Assembly (NCBI GenBank): GCA_030159075.1 | Contig: BROG01000136.1 | Span: 744,001 to 808,000, forward strand | Origin: Atrina japonica | Taxonomy: Eukaryota > Mollusca > Bivalvia > Pterioida > Pinnidae | Reading direction: 5' to 3' | Length of the DNA: 64,000 bases | Part shown: one piece after another, positions 1-12,967 of the stretch | How positions within the stretch are numbered: the stretch's first letter is position 1 | Layout: every line of letters begins with the position of its first letter | The notes under the pieces: model-generated | Told to the model about the DNA's origin: nothing | Database searches by the model: none | The model's input: only the letters and a program-made list of their open reading frames with translations | Program-made: the position numbers and the translations under genes

Positions 1-3000
1 TTTTGTGATGTTTTGTTTTTTGGGTTGGAGGTGTGGTTGTTGTGTTCTGTTTTGTTTTTCGATGTTGTGGGGGGGCGGGGGGGGGGTGTGGTGGTGGGTT
101 ATTTAGTGTGTGTGGGGTGTGTGTGGTGTGGGGTTGATGTTTGGTGGTTGTCAGTCTTGGTTGGTAGGTGCTGTGTTGGTGTGGGTGTGTGTTGTTGTGT
201 GGTCGTGTAGTTTTTATGTATTTGTTGTTAGGTTTTGTGTGTGGTGGGTTTGGTGTGTGTTCTTGTGTGTTGTGTTGTTTGAGTGTGGTGAGTTGTGAGG
301 TTTGTGAGATGGGTTAGTGTCGGTTTTGTTTGGTTCCGGTGCTTTTGGTAATGTGTTTTGTGTGTTTGAGTTGTGTGGTGAACTGTGTGTTTTTCTTCGG
401 GTGTGTGGTGGTGTTATGTTGTTTTGTGTTTGTTTTGTGCGGTGTTGGTAGTGTGTGTGTAGTGTGGTGTGTTTGTTTTGTTTGGGTGTGTTTCGTGCTC
501 TGGTGTTGGGTGTGGGTTTGTGAGTTGTGTGTGATGGGTTGTGTGTGTGTGTGTGTCGTGTGTCGTGTGGGGGGTGTTGTAGTGGGGTTGTTTGGTGTAG
601 TGTTTGTATTTGTGTGGTATAGGTTGGGGTCTGTTGTTGGTTTTCGTGGTTGAGGTTTGGTGCGTGTTGTGTGTGGGGTGTATGTGGGTTTGTGGTTTGT
701 TGTGTTGGTGTGTTAGGTTTGTGGTGTGTCGGAGTTGTTTGGTGTGTGATTTTCGGGATTGTGTTAGTTAGTACGGTTAGTGTTGGTTGTGAGTTTTGTT
801 TTTGTTGGGTCTGTTGCTTTGTTGTGTGTGTGTGGTTTCCGTGGGTATCGTGTGTGGAGGTTGTTTTGGTTTGTGTGGGTGTTTTTGAGAGTTGTGTTAG
901 GGGTAGTGGTTCGTGTTTCTGGTTGGGTTTGTGTTGTTGTGGGTGTTGTGGTTGTGTGTGGGGTGTGTTGGTTTTGTGGTTGTGAGTGTAGTTTTGTGGT
1001 TGTGTGTTGGTGTGGTGTGTTGTGTGTATTGTGGTTGTAGGGTCTGTTAAGGTGTGTGGTTGTTGCGTTGGTTAGTGTGTTGGTCGGTTGTGTTGAGTTT
1101 GTGGGTTGGTGTGGAGTGTGATAGTCTGTGTTATTGTTTTGTTGGTGTTTGTGTGTGTTTGGTGGGGGTCTGTGATGGTGCGTGGGTTGGGTTTGTTTGT
1201 CGTGTTGTTGTGTGTGTGTAGTAGGATGTGTGTTGGTGTCTCTGTGTTTCGTGTAGGTGGTGTGTGTGTGTTGGTTGTGTTTGTAGTTAGTTGTGTGTTA
1301 AGTGGTGTGGTGTCTTAGGTGTTGTTTATGTGTTTGTGGGTGTGTTGTGTGGCGTGTTCGTGTCTTTGGTGTGGTAGTGGTGTCGGTGTGTGTAGTCGTT
1401 CGTGGGTGGTTTTAGTTGTGATTTGGTGATATGGGGTGTGGTGTGGTGTGGTGTTGGTGGTGGGGTGGTGTTGTGTGGGGTTGTTTTGTGTTTGTTTGGG
1501 GTTCGGTGTGTTGTTTGTGTTATAGTGTAGGTTGTGGTGGTTCGGGTTGGTGTGTGTTCTATGTTGGTCAGTCCGTTGGTGTTGGGGTGTTGGTTGTGAG
1601 GTTGTTATACGGGTTTTGTTGTGGTATAGCTGTGTTGTTTTATGGTTGTTGTGTTGTGTGTGTTTGTTGAGGTGGGTTGTTGTCTGTGTGTTGTTTTGTA
1701 GGGGTTGTTTTGTGTGGTGTTGGCTGTTGTTGGTGTTTAGCTGGGTGGTGTGTGTGTGTGGGTAGTCGGTGTTATGGTGTGGGGGGTGTTGTTACTAACT
1801 GTTGTGTTGTGTGGGTTGTGTGGTGTGATGTTTGTTGGTTTTGTGGGGGTGTGGGTGTTTGATGGTGTGTCGTGTTTTGGATCGCGTGATGTTGTGTATT
1901 TTGTGGGAGAATGGTGTTGTGTGTAGTTCGTTGTCGTGGTGTTTGTGTGTGGTCTGTGAAGGGTGTGGTTGTTGGTTGCCTTTGTTGGTGTGGGGTCTGT
2001 GGATGTTGTGTGTTTGGATTTGTGTGTGTGTGGTGTTGTTTGTGTTCTGGGTGTTTGCGTTTGTGGGGTGGGGGGGGGGTGGGGGAGGGGGGTGGTGTGT
2101 GTGTTGAGTGTTTTTGTTTTGTTTTGGTGTTGTTGGTGTGTGTGAGTGGGTTTGGTGTGGTTCTGTTAGTGTGTTGTTGGGTAGTTGTGTTGTGTTGTGC
2201 TGCGTTGGGTGTTGTGGTGTTTTTTTGTGTTGTGTTGGTGGGTTTGGTTTGTGGTTCGTTTTGGCTGATGTTTTGTTTGTGTTTGTGTGGGTTGTTGTGT
2301 TGTGGGTAGGTTTTGGGTTGTCGGTTGTTGGGTGTGTGTATGTCTGTTTTTGTGGTTTTGTGTGTTATGTGGGTATGTCGGGGTATGTGGTTGTTGTTTT
2401 GGTTGGGTGTGTGAGTGTTTGGTGTATCGGTTGTGTGTGGGTGTGGTGTGTGTGTGTGGGTCGTCGTGGTGGTGTTTTGACTGTGTGGTTTTTGGTGTGT
2501 AGTGGTTGGTTGTGTCGTTTTGTTGGTGTGGTAGGTGTGGGTCCGTTTTGGGGGGGTGTAGTGTGTCGTGTGGGTTTGGTGTGTGGTGTTGGTGGTGTGG
2601 TTGTGTTGGTGTGTTGTGTTTTGGTGGGGGTGGTGTGTGTGTGGTGTTGTGTGTTGTGTGTGTATAGTGTGTTTGGTGTTTTGTGTGTTGTGTGTAGTGT
2701 TTGTTGTGTGGGTTGGTGGTGTCCGGGATGTGGGTTTGCAGGGTCGGTAATTGGTGTTGTGCTAGGTGGGTGTGCTTTTTGGGTTGTGTGGTGTGGGTGT
2801 TGTGTTGTGGTAGATTGCTAAGGTTTTTTTGTGTTGTTGTTGTAGTGTGTGCTTGTTTTGTTGTAGCGTGGTTTTGTGTGTTTGTTGGGGTTGTGTAGGG
2901 CGTGGGGTTTTTATGGGTGTGTTAGTGTGTGGGTGTGGGGTGGGTGGGTTTTGTGTTGTCTTGGGAGTGGTGTTTCTGTTCGTAGGTAGTTCGGGGTTGG

Positions 3001-6000
3001 CTGTGTGTGTGTTATTGTGTGGTAGATATTGGTGGTGTGTTTGTGTGTTGTTTGTGGTGTGTTCTTTTTGTGTGGCTGGGTTTTTGAGGGTGTCGTTGTG
3101 TGGTGTGTGTGTGATTTGCTATTGGGTGTGTGTGTTTTTTGTGGTAGTGGGTTGTAGTGTGTGTGTGTGTATGTGTTGTTGGTGGTTGGTTCAGGATTGT
3201 GTGGTCTGTCTGTGTGTGTTGTGTGTTTGTGTTTGGTGGTGTTGGGTTGTCTGTGTGTCTGTGTGTGGGTATGTTTTTGTAGTGTGTGGGAGGTTGGGTG
3301 TGGGTGATGTTGGTGTGATTGTGTTTGTGTTGTGTGTGTAGTTGTATGCCCCCAACCCCACACGTGGGGTTGTGTGTAGTGGTGTGTGTGAGTTTTGATG
3401 GGTTTCTGGTTTGTGTCGTTTGGTCGTAGTAGTGTACTGGGTTTCGTTGGGTGAGTTGATGTGAGGTTTGTCGTCTTTGTGTGTGTGGTTTGTTTGTGTT
3501 GTTATGGTGTGTTTGTTGGTAATGGGGTGTTTGTGTGTTAGGTGGTGGTTGGCTGTGTGTGTCGGGGTTTTGTTTTGGTTTTTTGTTTGGTGTTTGTTTG
3601 TGGTTGTTGGTTGGGGTTGGTGTTGTGTGTGTCGTTTTGTTTGTTCGGTTGTTTTGTGTGTTAAGTGGTGTGTTGTTGTGTTGTGGTGTGGTGTGATGTG
3701 GTGTTGTGTGTGGTGTTGGTGTTGGTGGTGTTGTGGTGGTCGTGTGTGATGTTTGTGGTGTGTTTATGTGTTTGGTGTTTTGTGTGTAGTAAGTGCGTAT
3801 GGTTTTTGGTGTACCGTGTGTGTTTGGTTGTGTGTGTTGTGTGTGTGGGTTGTCGTGTGTGTTTGTTTTTAGGTTGGGGGGTTTGTTTTTCGTTTTGTGT
3901 TGTTTTGTGTAGATTGTGGGGTTGTTGGGTGTTGTGTTAGTGTGTAGGTCGTGTGGCTTGTGCTATGGTTGTTGTGTGTTGGGTGTAGTGAGGTGTGTGT
4001 TGGTTTTAGTGATGTGGGTTTAGTGTATAGTGGTTGTGTGTTTTGGGGGTGGTTGGGTGTTGGTCTTTTTTTTGTTAGGTGTGGTGTGTGTTTGTAGTGT
4101 TTTGTGTGCTTGTTGGTGGTGGTGGTGTGAGTGTGTGTTGGTTTGTTGGTTATGTGGTTTGTGTTGGTGTGCGTTTTGTAGGTTTGTAGTTGTCGTGTTG
4201 GTTGTTTGTTGTGGGTTGGTTGTGTGTGTGTGTGTGTTGGTTGTGTTTTATGGTGGTAGTTGGTTTGGTTTTGTGTGTGTTGTTTCTGGTTATTAGTGTG
4301 TGGTTTGTGGTGTTGTTTGGTGTGGTGGGGTGTACGTGGTGTGGTGTTGTGGTTGTTTGTTTTGTGGTGTTTTTTGTTGGGTGGTGTGGTTGTATACGTT
4401 GTTTTTGGGTTTTTGTGGTCTGTGGTGTGTGTTTGTTGTGGGTAGTGTTGGGTGTTTTTGTGTGGTGTGGTTGTGGGTTGTTGTGGTTTGTGTGTTGTGT
4501 TGTTGGGTGGTATGTTTGGTCGTAGTGTGTATGTGTTTTGGGTGTTGGGGTGTTGTGTGGTGTTTCTGTGTGTGTGTAGGTTTGTGTTGTTTGTGTGGGG
4601 TTGGTGTGTGTGTTTTGGTGGAGTTGTGTTGGGGGTATTTGTTGGTGGTTTTGTCGCTGGGTGTGTGGTCTGTTGTTTTTGTGTGGTGGGGTTGTGGTGC
4701 GCTTTGGTTGGTTTGGTCTGGTTGGTGTTTGTGTGGTTTGTCTTGTTTGTGAGGTGTGTTGTTTTTGTGGATGTGGGTTAGCTTGTGGTGTTCGGGGTGG
4801 GTGTCTCAGTGTGGAGTTGTGTTGTATTGTTGGTGTGTAGTCTATTGTGTTATCTTGTCGGTGTGTTTCGTAGCTCGTTGTGTGGTTCTTGTTTGGTGGT
4901 TTGTTGTGGTGGTGTGTTGTAGTGTTGGTTGTTTTTGTCGTGTGGTGTGTGTGTTGTGTGGTGAGGTGGGGTTGTGTGTTTGTGTGGGTGTGTTTTTTTG
5001 TGTTTTTGTTGGGTTGTGTGTTTTTGTGTTGGTATGTGGTTGTGTGTTTGTGTGTGTTGTTGTGTCTTTTTGGGTTGTGTGGTTTGGGTGTTTGTGGTTT
5101 GTTTGTGTGTGTGTTGGTTGGTTGTTGATGGGTGTTTGGCGCTTCGGTTGTGTAGGTCGGTTGGTTTCTTTTGGAGGTTGGTTGTGGGTTGGAGTGTGAG
5201 TTATTTGGTGTTTTGTTTGTTTGGTGGTTTTGTTGTTGTTTGTTGTGTTGTGTCTGGTTTATCTTTGTTGGGTGTTTTGTGTGTTTGTGTGTTTTGGGTG
5301 TTGGTTTGTTGGAGTTGGTGTTGTTGGTTGTGATTTTTAGTGGTGGGTTTTGCGGTTGTTAGGTCTCTGTGTTAGGGGTGTTTGGGGTAGTTTGTGTGGT
5401 TTGGTAATGTTGTGGGTGTGTTTGTGTGGGTTTGTTAGTCTGTGGTTGTTGTGAGGTGGTTGTTTTGTGGTTGTTGTGTGGGGGTTTGTTGTTGGGTATG
5501 TTGTGTGTGTGTGTGTTATTGTGTTTGTTGTGTGTGTGTGGTGTAGGGGTTTGATGTTTGTGGTACTTTTTGTGGTTGTGTGTTGTTGTGTGGGTGTAGG
5601 TATAGTTAGTCGGCGTGGTGTTCGTGTGGGTTTTGGTGTTGTGTCCGTGGTTGCTTGGTCGTCGTTATGTGTTGTGTTTGTGGTGTGTTGGTTGTAATGT
5701 GTCGTGCGTTTGTAGTCTGGTGTTGGGGGTGGTGGGTTGGGTGGTGGTGTGTGTCTAGGTGGTGTGCTGTGGTGGTGTGTGTGTGTTGGTTGGTCGTGTG
5801 TTGTGCTAGTAGTGGGTCGTGTGTGTGTGTGTGGGTGCTTGTGTTTTGTGTATGGGTGTGTGTTTTGTGTGGTTTGGTTGTTGTCGGTGTCTGGTTGTTG
5901 TGGTTGTTTTGTCGGTGTGTGGTGTGTGTGTCGGTGTGTGGTTATTTGTTGTTGTGTTGTTTGTATTTGTTGTTGGTGTGATTGTGTTGTGTTTGCTGGT

Positions 6001-9000
6001 TGTTGGTGTTTGTGTGTCGGTTGTTGTGTTTTGGTGTTGGGGTGTTGTTTTTGTGGTGTGTGTTAAGTGTGGTGTGGTGGTGTTGGGTGGTGTTGGGGGG
6101 TTTGGTGGGTGTTTGTGTTTGTGGTGTGTGCGTGTGTTGTTGTTGGGGGTGGGTGGTGTGTTTTGTTTTTGTGGTTGTGTGGTGTCGGTTCGGGGGTTTG
6201 TGGTTTGGGTTTGTGGCTTGGTTGTGTTTGTTGTGTGTGAGTTTTTATTGTTGTGTTGTGTGTGTTTGTGTGTGTATGCTGTGTTGTGTTTTTTGTTGGG
6301 TGGTGTGTCGTGGTGAGTGTGTGTGGTGTCAGTGGTGTGTTTGGTTTTGGGGTTGTGGGGGTTTTATGTGTAGTGGTAGTGGTTGTCTCGTGTGGTGGTG
6401 TTTTTGGTGTGTGTGGATGTGTTTTGGTTTGTTGTGTCTGTTGTTGTTGTAGTGTTGTTGTATTGGTGTGGTGTGGTTGTGGGGGTGGTGTTGTGTGGTT
6501 TAAGGTTTGGTGTGGGGTATGTTTGTGTTGTAGTGGGTGGTGTTGTGTTGAGGTATGTTATTTTGTAGTGGGTGTTAGTTGGGTGTGTGTAGGTGTCATT
6601 GTGTTGTTGTGGTTGTTGTTTGTATGTGGGGTGTTTGTGTTTGGTTGTGTTTTTTGTGTGTGGTGTTGTGGGTGTGGGTGGTGTGTTCGTTAAGTTATGT
6701 TTGTGGGTCTTAAGTTGGCTTTGGGGGGGTTTGCTTTGTGTGTTTGTTTTTTTGTGGTGTGTTTTGTTTGTGGTTTGTTTTTTTTTTTGTGTTTTGGTTG
6801 TGGTGGTGTGGTTGGTTTGTTTCGTTTGTGTGTGGTTGGTTTGTAGGGTCGTTGGTGGTGTGTAGTGTAGTGTGGTTTTGTTGGTGTTGGTGTGTGTGTG
6901 CTGTGGTGTGGTTGGGTTGTGTGTGGTGGGTGTGGTGTGTTGTGTTGTGTTGTTGGTGTGTGTTGTGTGTTGTGTGGGGGGCGCTGTGTTCTGCTTGGGT
7001 GTGTGTGTTGTGTGTGTTTTTGTGTGTGTTGTGTGTTGTTGTTGTTGGTTTGTGTTTTTGTTTATGGTTGGTTTGTTGTGTATGTGTTTTGTGTGTATGG
7101 GTGTGATTTGTGTTGTTGTTGGGTAGTGTGTAGTTGTTTGTTGTTGTGGTGTGTGAGTGTGTTCGAGTGTTATGTGTTGTGTGGTGTTGTTGGTTTGTAT
7201 GTGTTGGTGGTTGTTTTGTGTGGGTGTGTTTTGGTGTCTGGTGGTTTTTGGTTTTTGTGGGGTGGTGTTGTGTGGGGTGGTGTCGGGTTGTTGTATGGTT
7301 TATGGTTGTGTGATGTGTTGTTGTGGTTTGTGTTGTGTGTTGTGGTGTGTTGGTGTGAAGTGGTTTGTGGTTGGTGTGAGTTGTTAGTGTGGTGGAGTTT
7401 GTGATTTGTGTGTTGCATTGTGTTTGTTGGTTATGTGTTGTGTTGTGGAATTGTTTGGTGTTGGGTGTGTGGTGTGTGTTTTGGTAGTGGGGTCTGGTTG
7501 GGGGTTTGCTTGTGGTGATTTTGTGGTCTGTTGTGTGTGGTCGTGTGGGTGGTGTGTGTTTTTTTGTCGTTGGTGATGGGTTTTTGGTGGGGTGATCTGG
7601 GTGGTGGGTGTGGTGTCTCGGTGGTGTGGTGGTAGTGATGTTTGTGTAGTCGTGTTTGTGGTGTGGGTTGTGTGTGTTGTGTGGTTGATTGGGTGTTGTT
7701 TGTGTCTTGTTGTTCGTTGTGTGGGTGTGGTGTGTTAGTGTTGTGTGTATATGTATGATGGGTGTGTTTTTATTTTGTCTGTGGGTGTAGGTGGTGTGTT
7801 TGTTGTGTTGTGTAGTGGTTTGTGTTTGAGGTAGGGGAGTGTGGGTGGTTTTGTGTGTGTTGGTGTTTGTGTTGTTGTTGGTCGTTTGTTGTGTGTGTTT
7901 GGTTGGTTTGTGTGGTGTTGTGGTGCTTGTTGTGTGTTGTTCGTGGGGGTGTTTGGAGTGTGTCCCCTTCGGGTGTGTGTGTAGTAGTGTGTTGTTGGGT
8001 CGTGGGGTTGTTCTGGGTTGTGTTGTAGGTTGTTGGTTGTGATTTGAGTGTTTGTGTGGTGTTGGTGTCTTTGTAGTAGTTCGTGTGTGTTCCGTTGTGG
8101 GTTGGGTTGGTGTGGTTGGGTGGTTTTGGATTTAGTGTGTGGTGTGTTGTATATGTTTTGTGTTGTGTTGTGTTGTGGTTGGGTAGTGGTGTGGTTTTGT
8201 GTGTGTCTGTGGTGTGATGTGTGTGTGTTGTGTGCTCGTTGTTCGTGGTGTGTGTTGTGTTTAGTTGGGTTTTTAGTTGTGTTGTTTGTTGTTTTTTGTG
8301 TGTAGTGTGGTGGTTGTAGGTTTGGGTGTGGGTGTGTTTGTTGGTTTGGTGTGTTATGGTGGGTCTTGTGTTGTTGTTTTGTTTTGTTGGTGTTGTTGGT
8401 GTAGTTGTTATAGTGGTTTGTTTGTTTGGTATGTTGTGTTGTTGTGTTTTTTTGTGTGTTTGTGTGTTGGTCGGTGTGTTGTGTTGTTGGTTGTAAGGTC
8501 TGTGTGTTGTGTATATCCCCCCTCCCATTCACCCCCTGATCGGTGTGTGTTGTTTGTAGTGTGTGTGGGTTGTGTGTTTGTGGGGTTGTCGGTTGGTGTT
8601 TGTTGTTGTTTGGTGGTTAGTGTGTTGTGTGTTGGTTGGTTGGTTGTGTTGCGTGTTTTTGTGTGTTTTGGTGTGGGTGGGTTGGTGTGGTTTGTGTGTG
8701 TGTTTGTTTGTGGTTGTGTGGTGTGTGTGTGTGGGTGTTGGTTGGTTGGGGTTTTGGTGTTGTGGTTTGTGTGTGGGGAGTGTTGTTGTGTTTGGTGTCG
8801 TTTGGTTTTGTTGGTGTTGGGTTTGTGTTGGGTGTTTGTGGTGGTGGGTTTTGTGTTGGTTATGTTTGGGTTTGTGGGGTTGTGTTTGTGTGTGTGTGAG
8901 TGTGTCTTGTGGTATGTGTTTGTGGGTGTGTTGGTGTCGTGTTGGTGGTTGGTGGGGGTGTGTTGTGTTGTTTTGTGTGGTTTGTGTTTGTGGGTGGTTG

Positions 9001-11510
9001 TTGGGCTTGTGGTGGTGTGTATGGTTGTGTTGTGGTTTTGGTTGTGGGGTGTGTGTGTGGTGTTGTTGTTGTTGTGTGTGTGTTGTGTGTGGTGTGTTGG
9101 GTGGTGGGGATGTGTTTTGTGGTGTGTTTTGATGTTTGTGTTGTGTTGTGTTGTTGGTGTGCTTTGTTGGGTTTTTGGTGTGTGTTGGGTGTTTGGTGTT
9201 GTGTTTGTTGTGGTGTGAGTGGTTTTTGTTAGTTGTTTTTATGGGTTGTTGGGTTTGATGTGTTATGTGGGGTGTCGTGGCTGTGTGTGTGTTTTGTGTT
9301 TTGTGGCTGTTTTTTGGTGGGTGTGTGGTTTTGTGTAGTTTTTTTGGCTGGTGGTTTGTTGGTGTTGTTGGGTTTGTCGGTTTGGTTTTTGTTGGTTGGT
9401 TTGTTTGTTGGTTGTGTGTGTGTGTGTCGTCGTGTGTTGTTTTTTGTGGTGTGTTGTTTTGTGTTTGTGTTGTATTGTGATGGTTGTTAGTGTGGTTGTG
9501 TGCTTTGTTTGGTGTGGGTGGTGTTTTGGGTTGTGTGGCTGTTGGATGTGGTTGGTGTAAGTGTTGGTTTGGTTTGTATTGTGTGTTTTGGTGTTGTGGT
9601 GGCTCTTGTTGTGTGTGGTGGTGGGGGTGGTTGTTGGGTGTGTGGTGTGTATGTTTGTTGTGTGGTGGTGTTTGTTGTGTGTTGGTTGTAGTTGTGAGTT
9701 GGTGTTGTTGTTTTTGTGTGTGTGTGTGTGTTTGGGAGTTGTGTGTGGGTTGGCGTTGTTGTGTTGGGTTTGTGTTCGGTGTTTGTTTTGGTATGGGTTT
9801 GTGTTGGTGTGTTGTCTTGGGGTTGTTTTGGTTGGTGGGGGTGGTTTTTCTTTTGTTTGGGTTGTGGTTGTGTTGTTGTGGTGTTGGGTTTGTGTTTGGT
9901 ATTGTTGTGTTTTGTTGGGTTGTTGGGTGTGTTGTGTGGTTGTGTTGTTTGTTGGTGGTGTTTGGTTTGTTGTGTGGGTGTCGTTGTTGGTTTGGTGTGT
10001 TTGGTGTTTACTGTTCTGATTTGTATTTGATGTTGTGTGTGTTTGTGCGTCGTGTTTTGTGGTGTGTTGTTTCTGGTTGTGTGTGTGTATTGTGTTTGGT
10101 TTTGTGGTGTGTGTGTGTTGTGTGTGGGTGGTGTGTGGGGTGTGTGTTATGTGTGTGTGTGTTTTGTTGTTTGTTGTTTTGTTAGTGTTTGTGTATTTGT
10201 TGTGTGGTTGGTTGTTTTTTGGTTGGTGTGGTGTGTTGGTGGGTGGGGGTGGTGTGTGTGTTTGTTAGTGTTTGTTTTGTGTTGTGGGTTTGTTGGTGTT
10301 GTGAGGTTAGTTGTTTGATGGGTGTTGTTGTTGTGGGTGTGTTTTGTGGGGGTGTTTCGGAGTGGGGGGGGTGTTTGTGTGTGGTGTTGTGTTTGGTGTT
10401 GGTGGTGTGTTGTTGTGTGTGGTTGGTTGAGGTGGTGGTGTGTTGTTGTTTGGTATGTTTAAGTGTGTTAGTTGTGTATTGTTGGTAGTGGTTGTGTTGG
10501 GTGGTGTTGGTGGTGTTTGGTTGTGGTTAGTGTGTGTTAGGTTATTTTGGTGTTGGTTTTTTGGTAGTTGGTTTGGGGTTTTGTTGTGATGTGTGTGGTG
10601 TGTGTGTGTGTTGTGTGTTGTGTGTTTGGTGTGTGTTTTGTGTGGCGTTTGGTGTGTTGGTGTGTTCGGTTGTAGTGTTTTGTTCTGTTGTTTTGGTAGT
10701 TTTTCGTAAGGTGTGTAGTGTGTTTGTTTGTTTGTTGGTTGGGGGTGGTTTGGTGTGTTGATGTGGGTGTTTGTTGGTTGTGTGTCGGTGGTTGTGTGTT
10801 GTGTGTGGTTAGTGGTGTGTGGGTGGTTGTCTGGTTTTTGGTAGTTGTTGGTGTTGTGTGTATTGTTGTGGTGTGTGTGTTGTGGTCGTTTTTATGGTGT
10901 GTGTGTAGTGTATGTTGGTGTGTTGGTTGTGTGGGGTGGAGTTGTTGTGTGTGTTGTGCTTTGTTGTCATGTGTGGTTGGGTGTTGTTATGTGGGTGTGT
11001 TTGTGTAGTTTGGGTTGGGTTGTTGTGTGTGTTGCTTGTTTGTTCGGTTTTTGTTTGGTTGTTGGTGTGGTGTCGGTTGTTGTTTTTGTGTGTTGTGTGT
11101 TAGGGTTTTGTAGGGGGTGTGTGTGTGTTGTTGTTGTGGCTGTGGGGTGTATAGTGTGTGTGTGTGTTGTGGTTGTGTTGGTGTTCGGTGGTGTTGTTTT
11201 TAGAGTAGGTTGTGGTGTTTAGTTGGTTTGTTGTGTGTATGGCGAGTGTGGTTGCTTGTGGGTGTTTTGTATGTTGTGTGTGTGGTTGTGGTTTGTTAGA
11301 GGTCTTTGTGGTTTGTTTGGGTTGTGTTCGTTCGGTGTGGTGGTGTTGTAGGAGTGTTAGTGTTGTTTGTTTTGTGGTTTGTGTATGTTTGTTGTTGTTG
11401 TGGTTGTTGTGTGTGTGCGAGTGGTTGTGTTGGTGTGTGTGTGTTTGTTGGTTTTGTTTGGTGGGGTGTGTGTAGGTTTGTGTGTTTTTCGTTAGGGGTT
11501 GTGGTTAATT
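1..11510. repeat. Giant G/T-rich low-complexity tract
   Basis: About 11.5 kb in which the plus strand is nearly all G and T, with sparse A and C. It is neither a clean (TG)n array nor a fixed-period satellite: T-runs, G-runs and TG stretches alternate irregularly. Poly-G islands near 67-90 and 2,067-2,096 could form G-quadruplexes. Long open frames exist in most frames only because stop codons need A on this strand. Their translations are runs of V, C, G, W, L and F (or T, H, N, Q on the other strand), and none is a gene. No TTAGGG array is visible. It could be a decayed TG satellite, subtelomeric DNA or an assembly artefact. Confidence 0.85.
3353..3372. repeat. Short perfect hairpin inside the G/T tract
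   Basis: CAACCCCA and TGGGGTTG are perfect 8-bp inverted arms around a 4-base loop. This is one of the few C-rich stretches on the plus strand of the tract. It may be a short fold-back event rather than a functional site. Confidence 0.6.
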
Positions 11511-12690
11511 TAGATTTGTTGTTTATCGTAATAATTTAGTATTTTTAAATAATATTTTATGTATGTGAGTATGTTTTTATTTTATATTATATTATATATT
11601 TTTAATTATTAAATGATTTTATTGATATATAAATTTATTTTACTGATATTATTAGTTTTTATATGTTTAGTAGTGTGTAGTTATTTTTATTTTTTTTTGA
11701 ATAATTTAAATTAGTGGTTAGAATTTGGATAATTATATGATGATGTATATATTAGGATGTATATGTTTAGATTTTAATTTTGTTTTGTGATATGTATATG
11801 TAGTTGATTGTTATTTTTTGTTTTTGATTTTATAACTGATAATAATTAATAATTATAATATATAGTTATTATATAATAAAATAATATTATATTTTAATAT
11901 AAATATATTATATCTTATAATATAATTTATAATATATAAATAAATTAATAAATATAAATATTATAATATATATTATTTATATATAAATTATATATAATTA
12001 TAAATTAAATTATATATAAATAATATAGTAATTAATATATTATATTATATATATTTTATTATTATATATATATATATATAATTAATATATATAATATAAA
12101 TATTTTTAATATTATAATTATTAATATAAAATTATATTATATTAATATTAAAACTAATTATATAAAATTATTAATAATATATTAATAATAAATTTTATAT
12201 ATTATTAAAATATAAATAATTATTATTAATAATTAAATTAAATATATATAATATATTAATTTATATATATTTAATATATATTCAATAATATATAAATTAT
12301 ATATAATATAATAATATATATATATATTTAATATAAATTTTAATAATATATATTTATATTAATTAATAAAATATATATAATATATATTATTAAATATATA
12401 TATTTATAATAAATATATATATATATATATAATAAGTATAATTAATATATTAAAATATTAATATATAATATAATAACAAATTTAAAATATATATATTATA
12501 TTATATATTATATTTAAAATAATTATAATTTATAATATTATATATAAAAATACATAATATTATTTATTAATATAATATTAATATAAATATATTATATATA
12601 ATAATTATTTTATTTACTAATTTATTAATATAATAATAAATAAATGAATAAATAAATGAATAAATAAATTAATTAATAAATAAATAAATA
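11511..12690. repeat. T/A/G-to-pure A/T low-complexity block
   Basis: Composition changes in steps. From 11,511 to about 11,830 C is nearly absent and T dominates. From about 11,880 to 12,640 the sequence is almost only A and T in irregular order, not a clean (TA)n array. It ends in an (AATA/AATG)n stretch to about 12,690. No coding exon is visible. It lies directly downstream, in transcript sense, of the last visible exon of WSC gene 2. Confidence 0.85.
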
Positions 12691-12842
12691 ATAATGATTA
12701 TAATGGAGTGCATGAGGGAAACTTGACGTTTCTGTACCTGGTGACGTGAATGCATTTGTCCAATAAAGATTAAGGATCTAACATAGAGGTATAATGATAT
12801 GCATTATATGTACGGTATAGGAATGATATTTACTAATTTTAC

Positions 12843-12967
12843 CTGAAGACCAGCGTATTGATAATCAGAACACAGTTCGAAACATTTCTCTTTAGTCATA
12901 TCTGTGTCATGCGTAAATTTTGCTGCGAGAAGTCGAGTGGATTTGTCAAGATAGCATCCCAAGTATT
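12843..12967 (-). CDS. WSC gene 2, exon A of second WSC domain
   Basis: This 125-nt internal exon encodes the first half of a WSC domain, an eight-cysteine module thought to bind carbohydrate and found in secreted or membrane proteins. The translation opens EYLGCYLDKSTRLL and ends near QYAGLQ, with three cysteines. The acceptor (CAG before 12,967) and donor (CAG then GTAAAA below 12,843) are good. It starts with two bases completing a codon and ends in phase 0, as do all A exons here. It is two codons shorter than its paralogue at 60.4 kb. A B exon should follow at lower coordinates, but none is found before the A/T and G/T tracts, so the gene is incomplete in this window. Confidence 0.8.

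Noticed and set aside
1..11510. Yeast-like TG(1-3) or TTAGGG telomere
   Set aside because: No TTAGGG array is seen, T-runs are common, and the tract is irregular. A telomere claim would need chromosome-end evidence.
13..11539. Dozens of long open frames on both strands of the G/T tract, up to 313 codons
   Set aside because: Stops need A (or T, C, A on the other strand) and are rare by composition. The translations are low-complexity and have no domain or ordered codon use.
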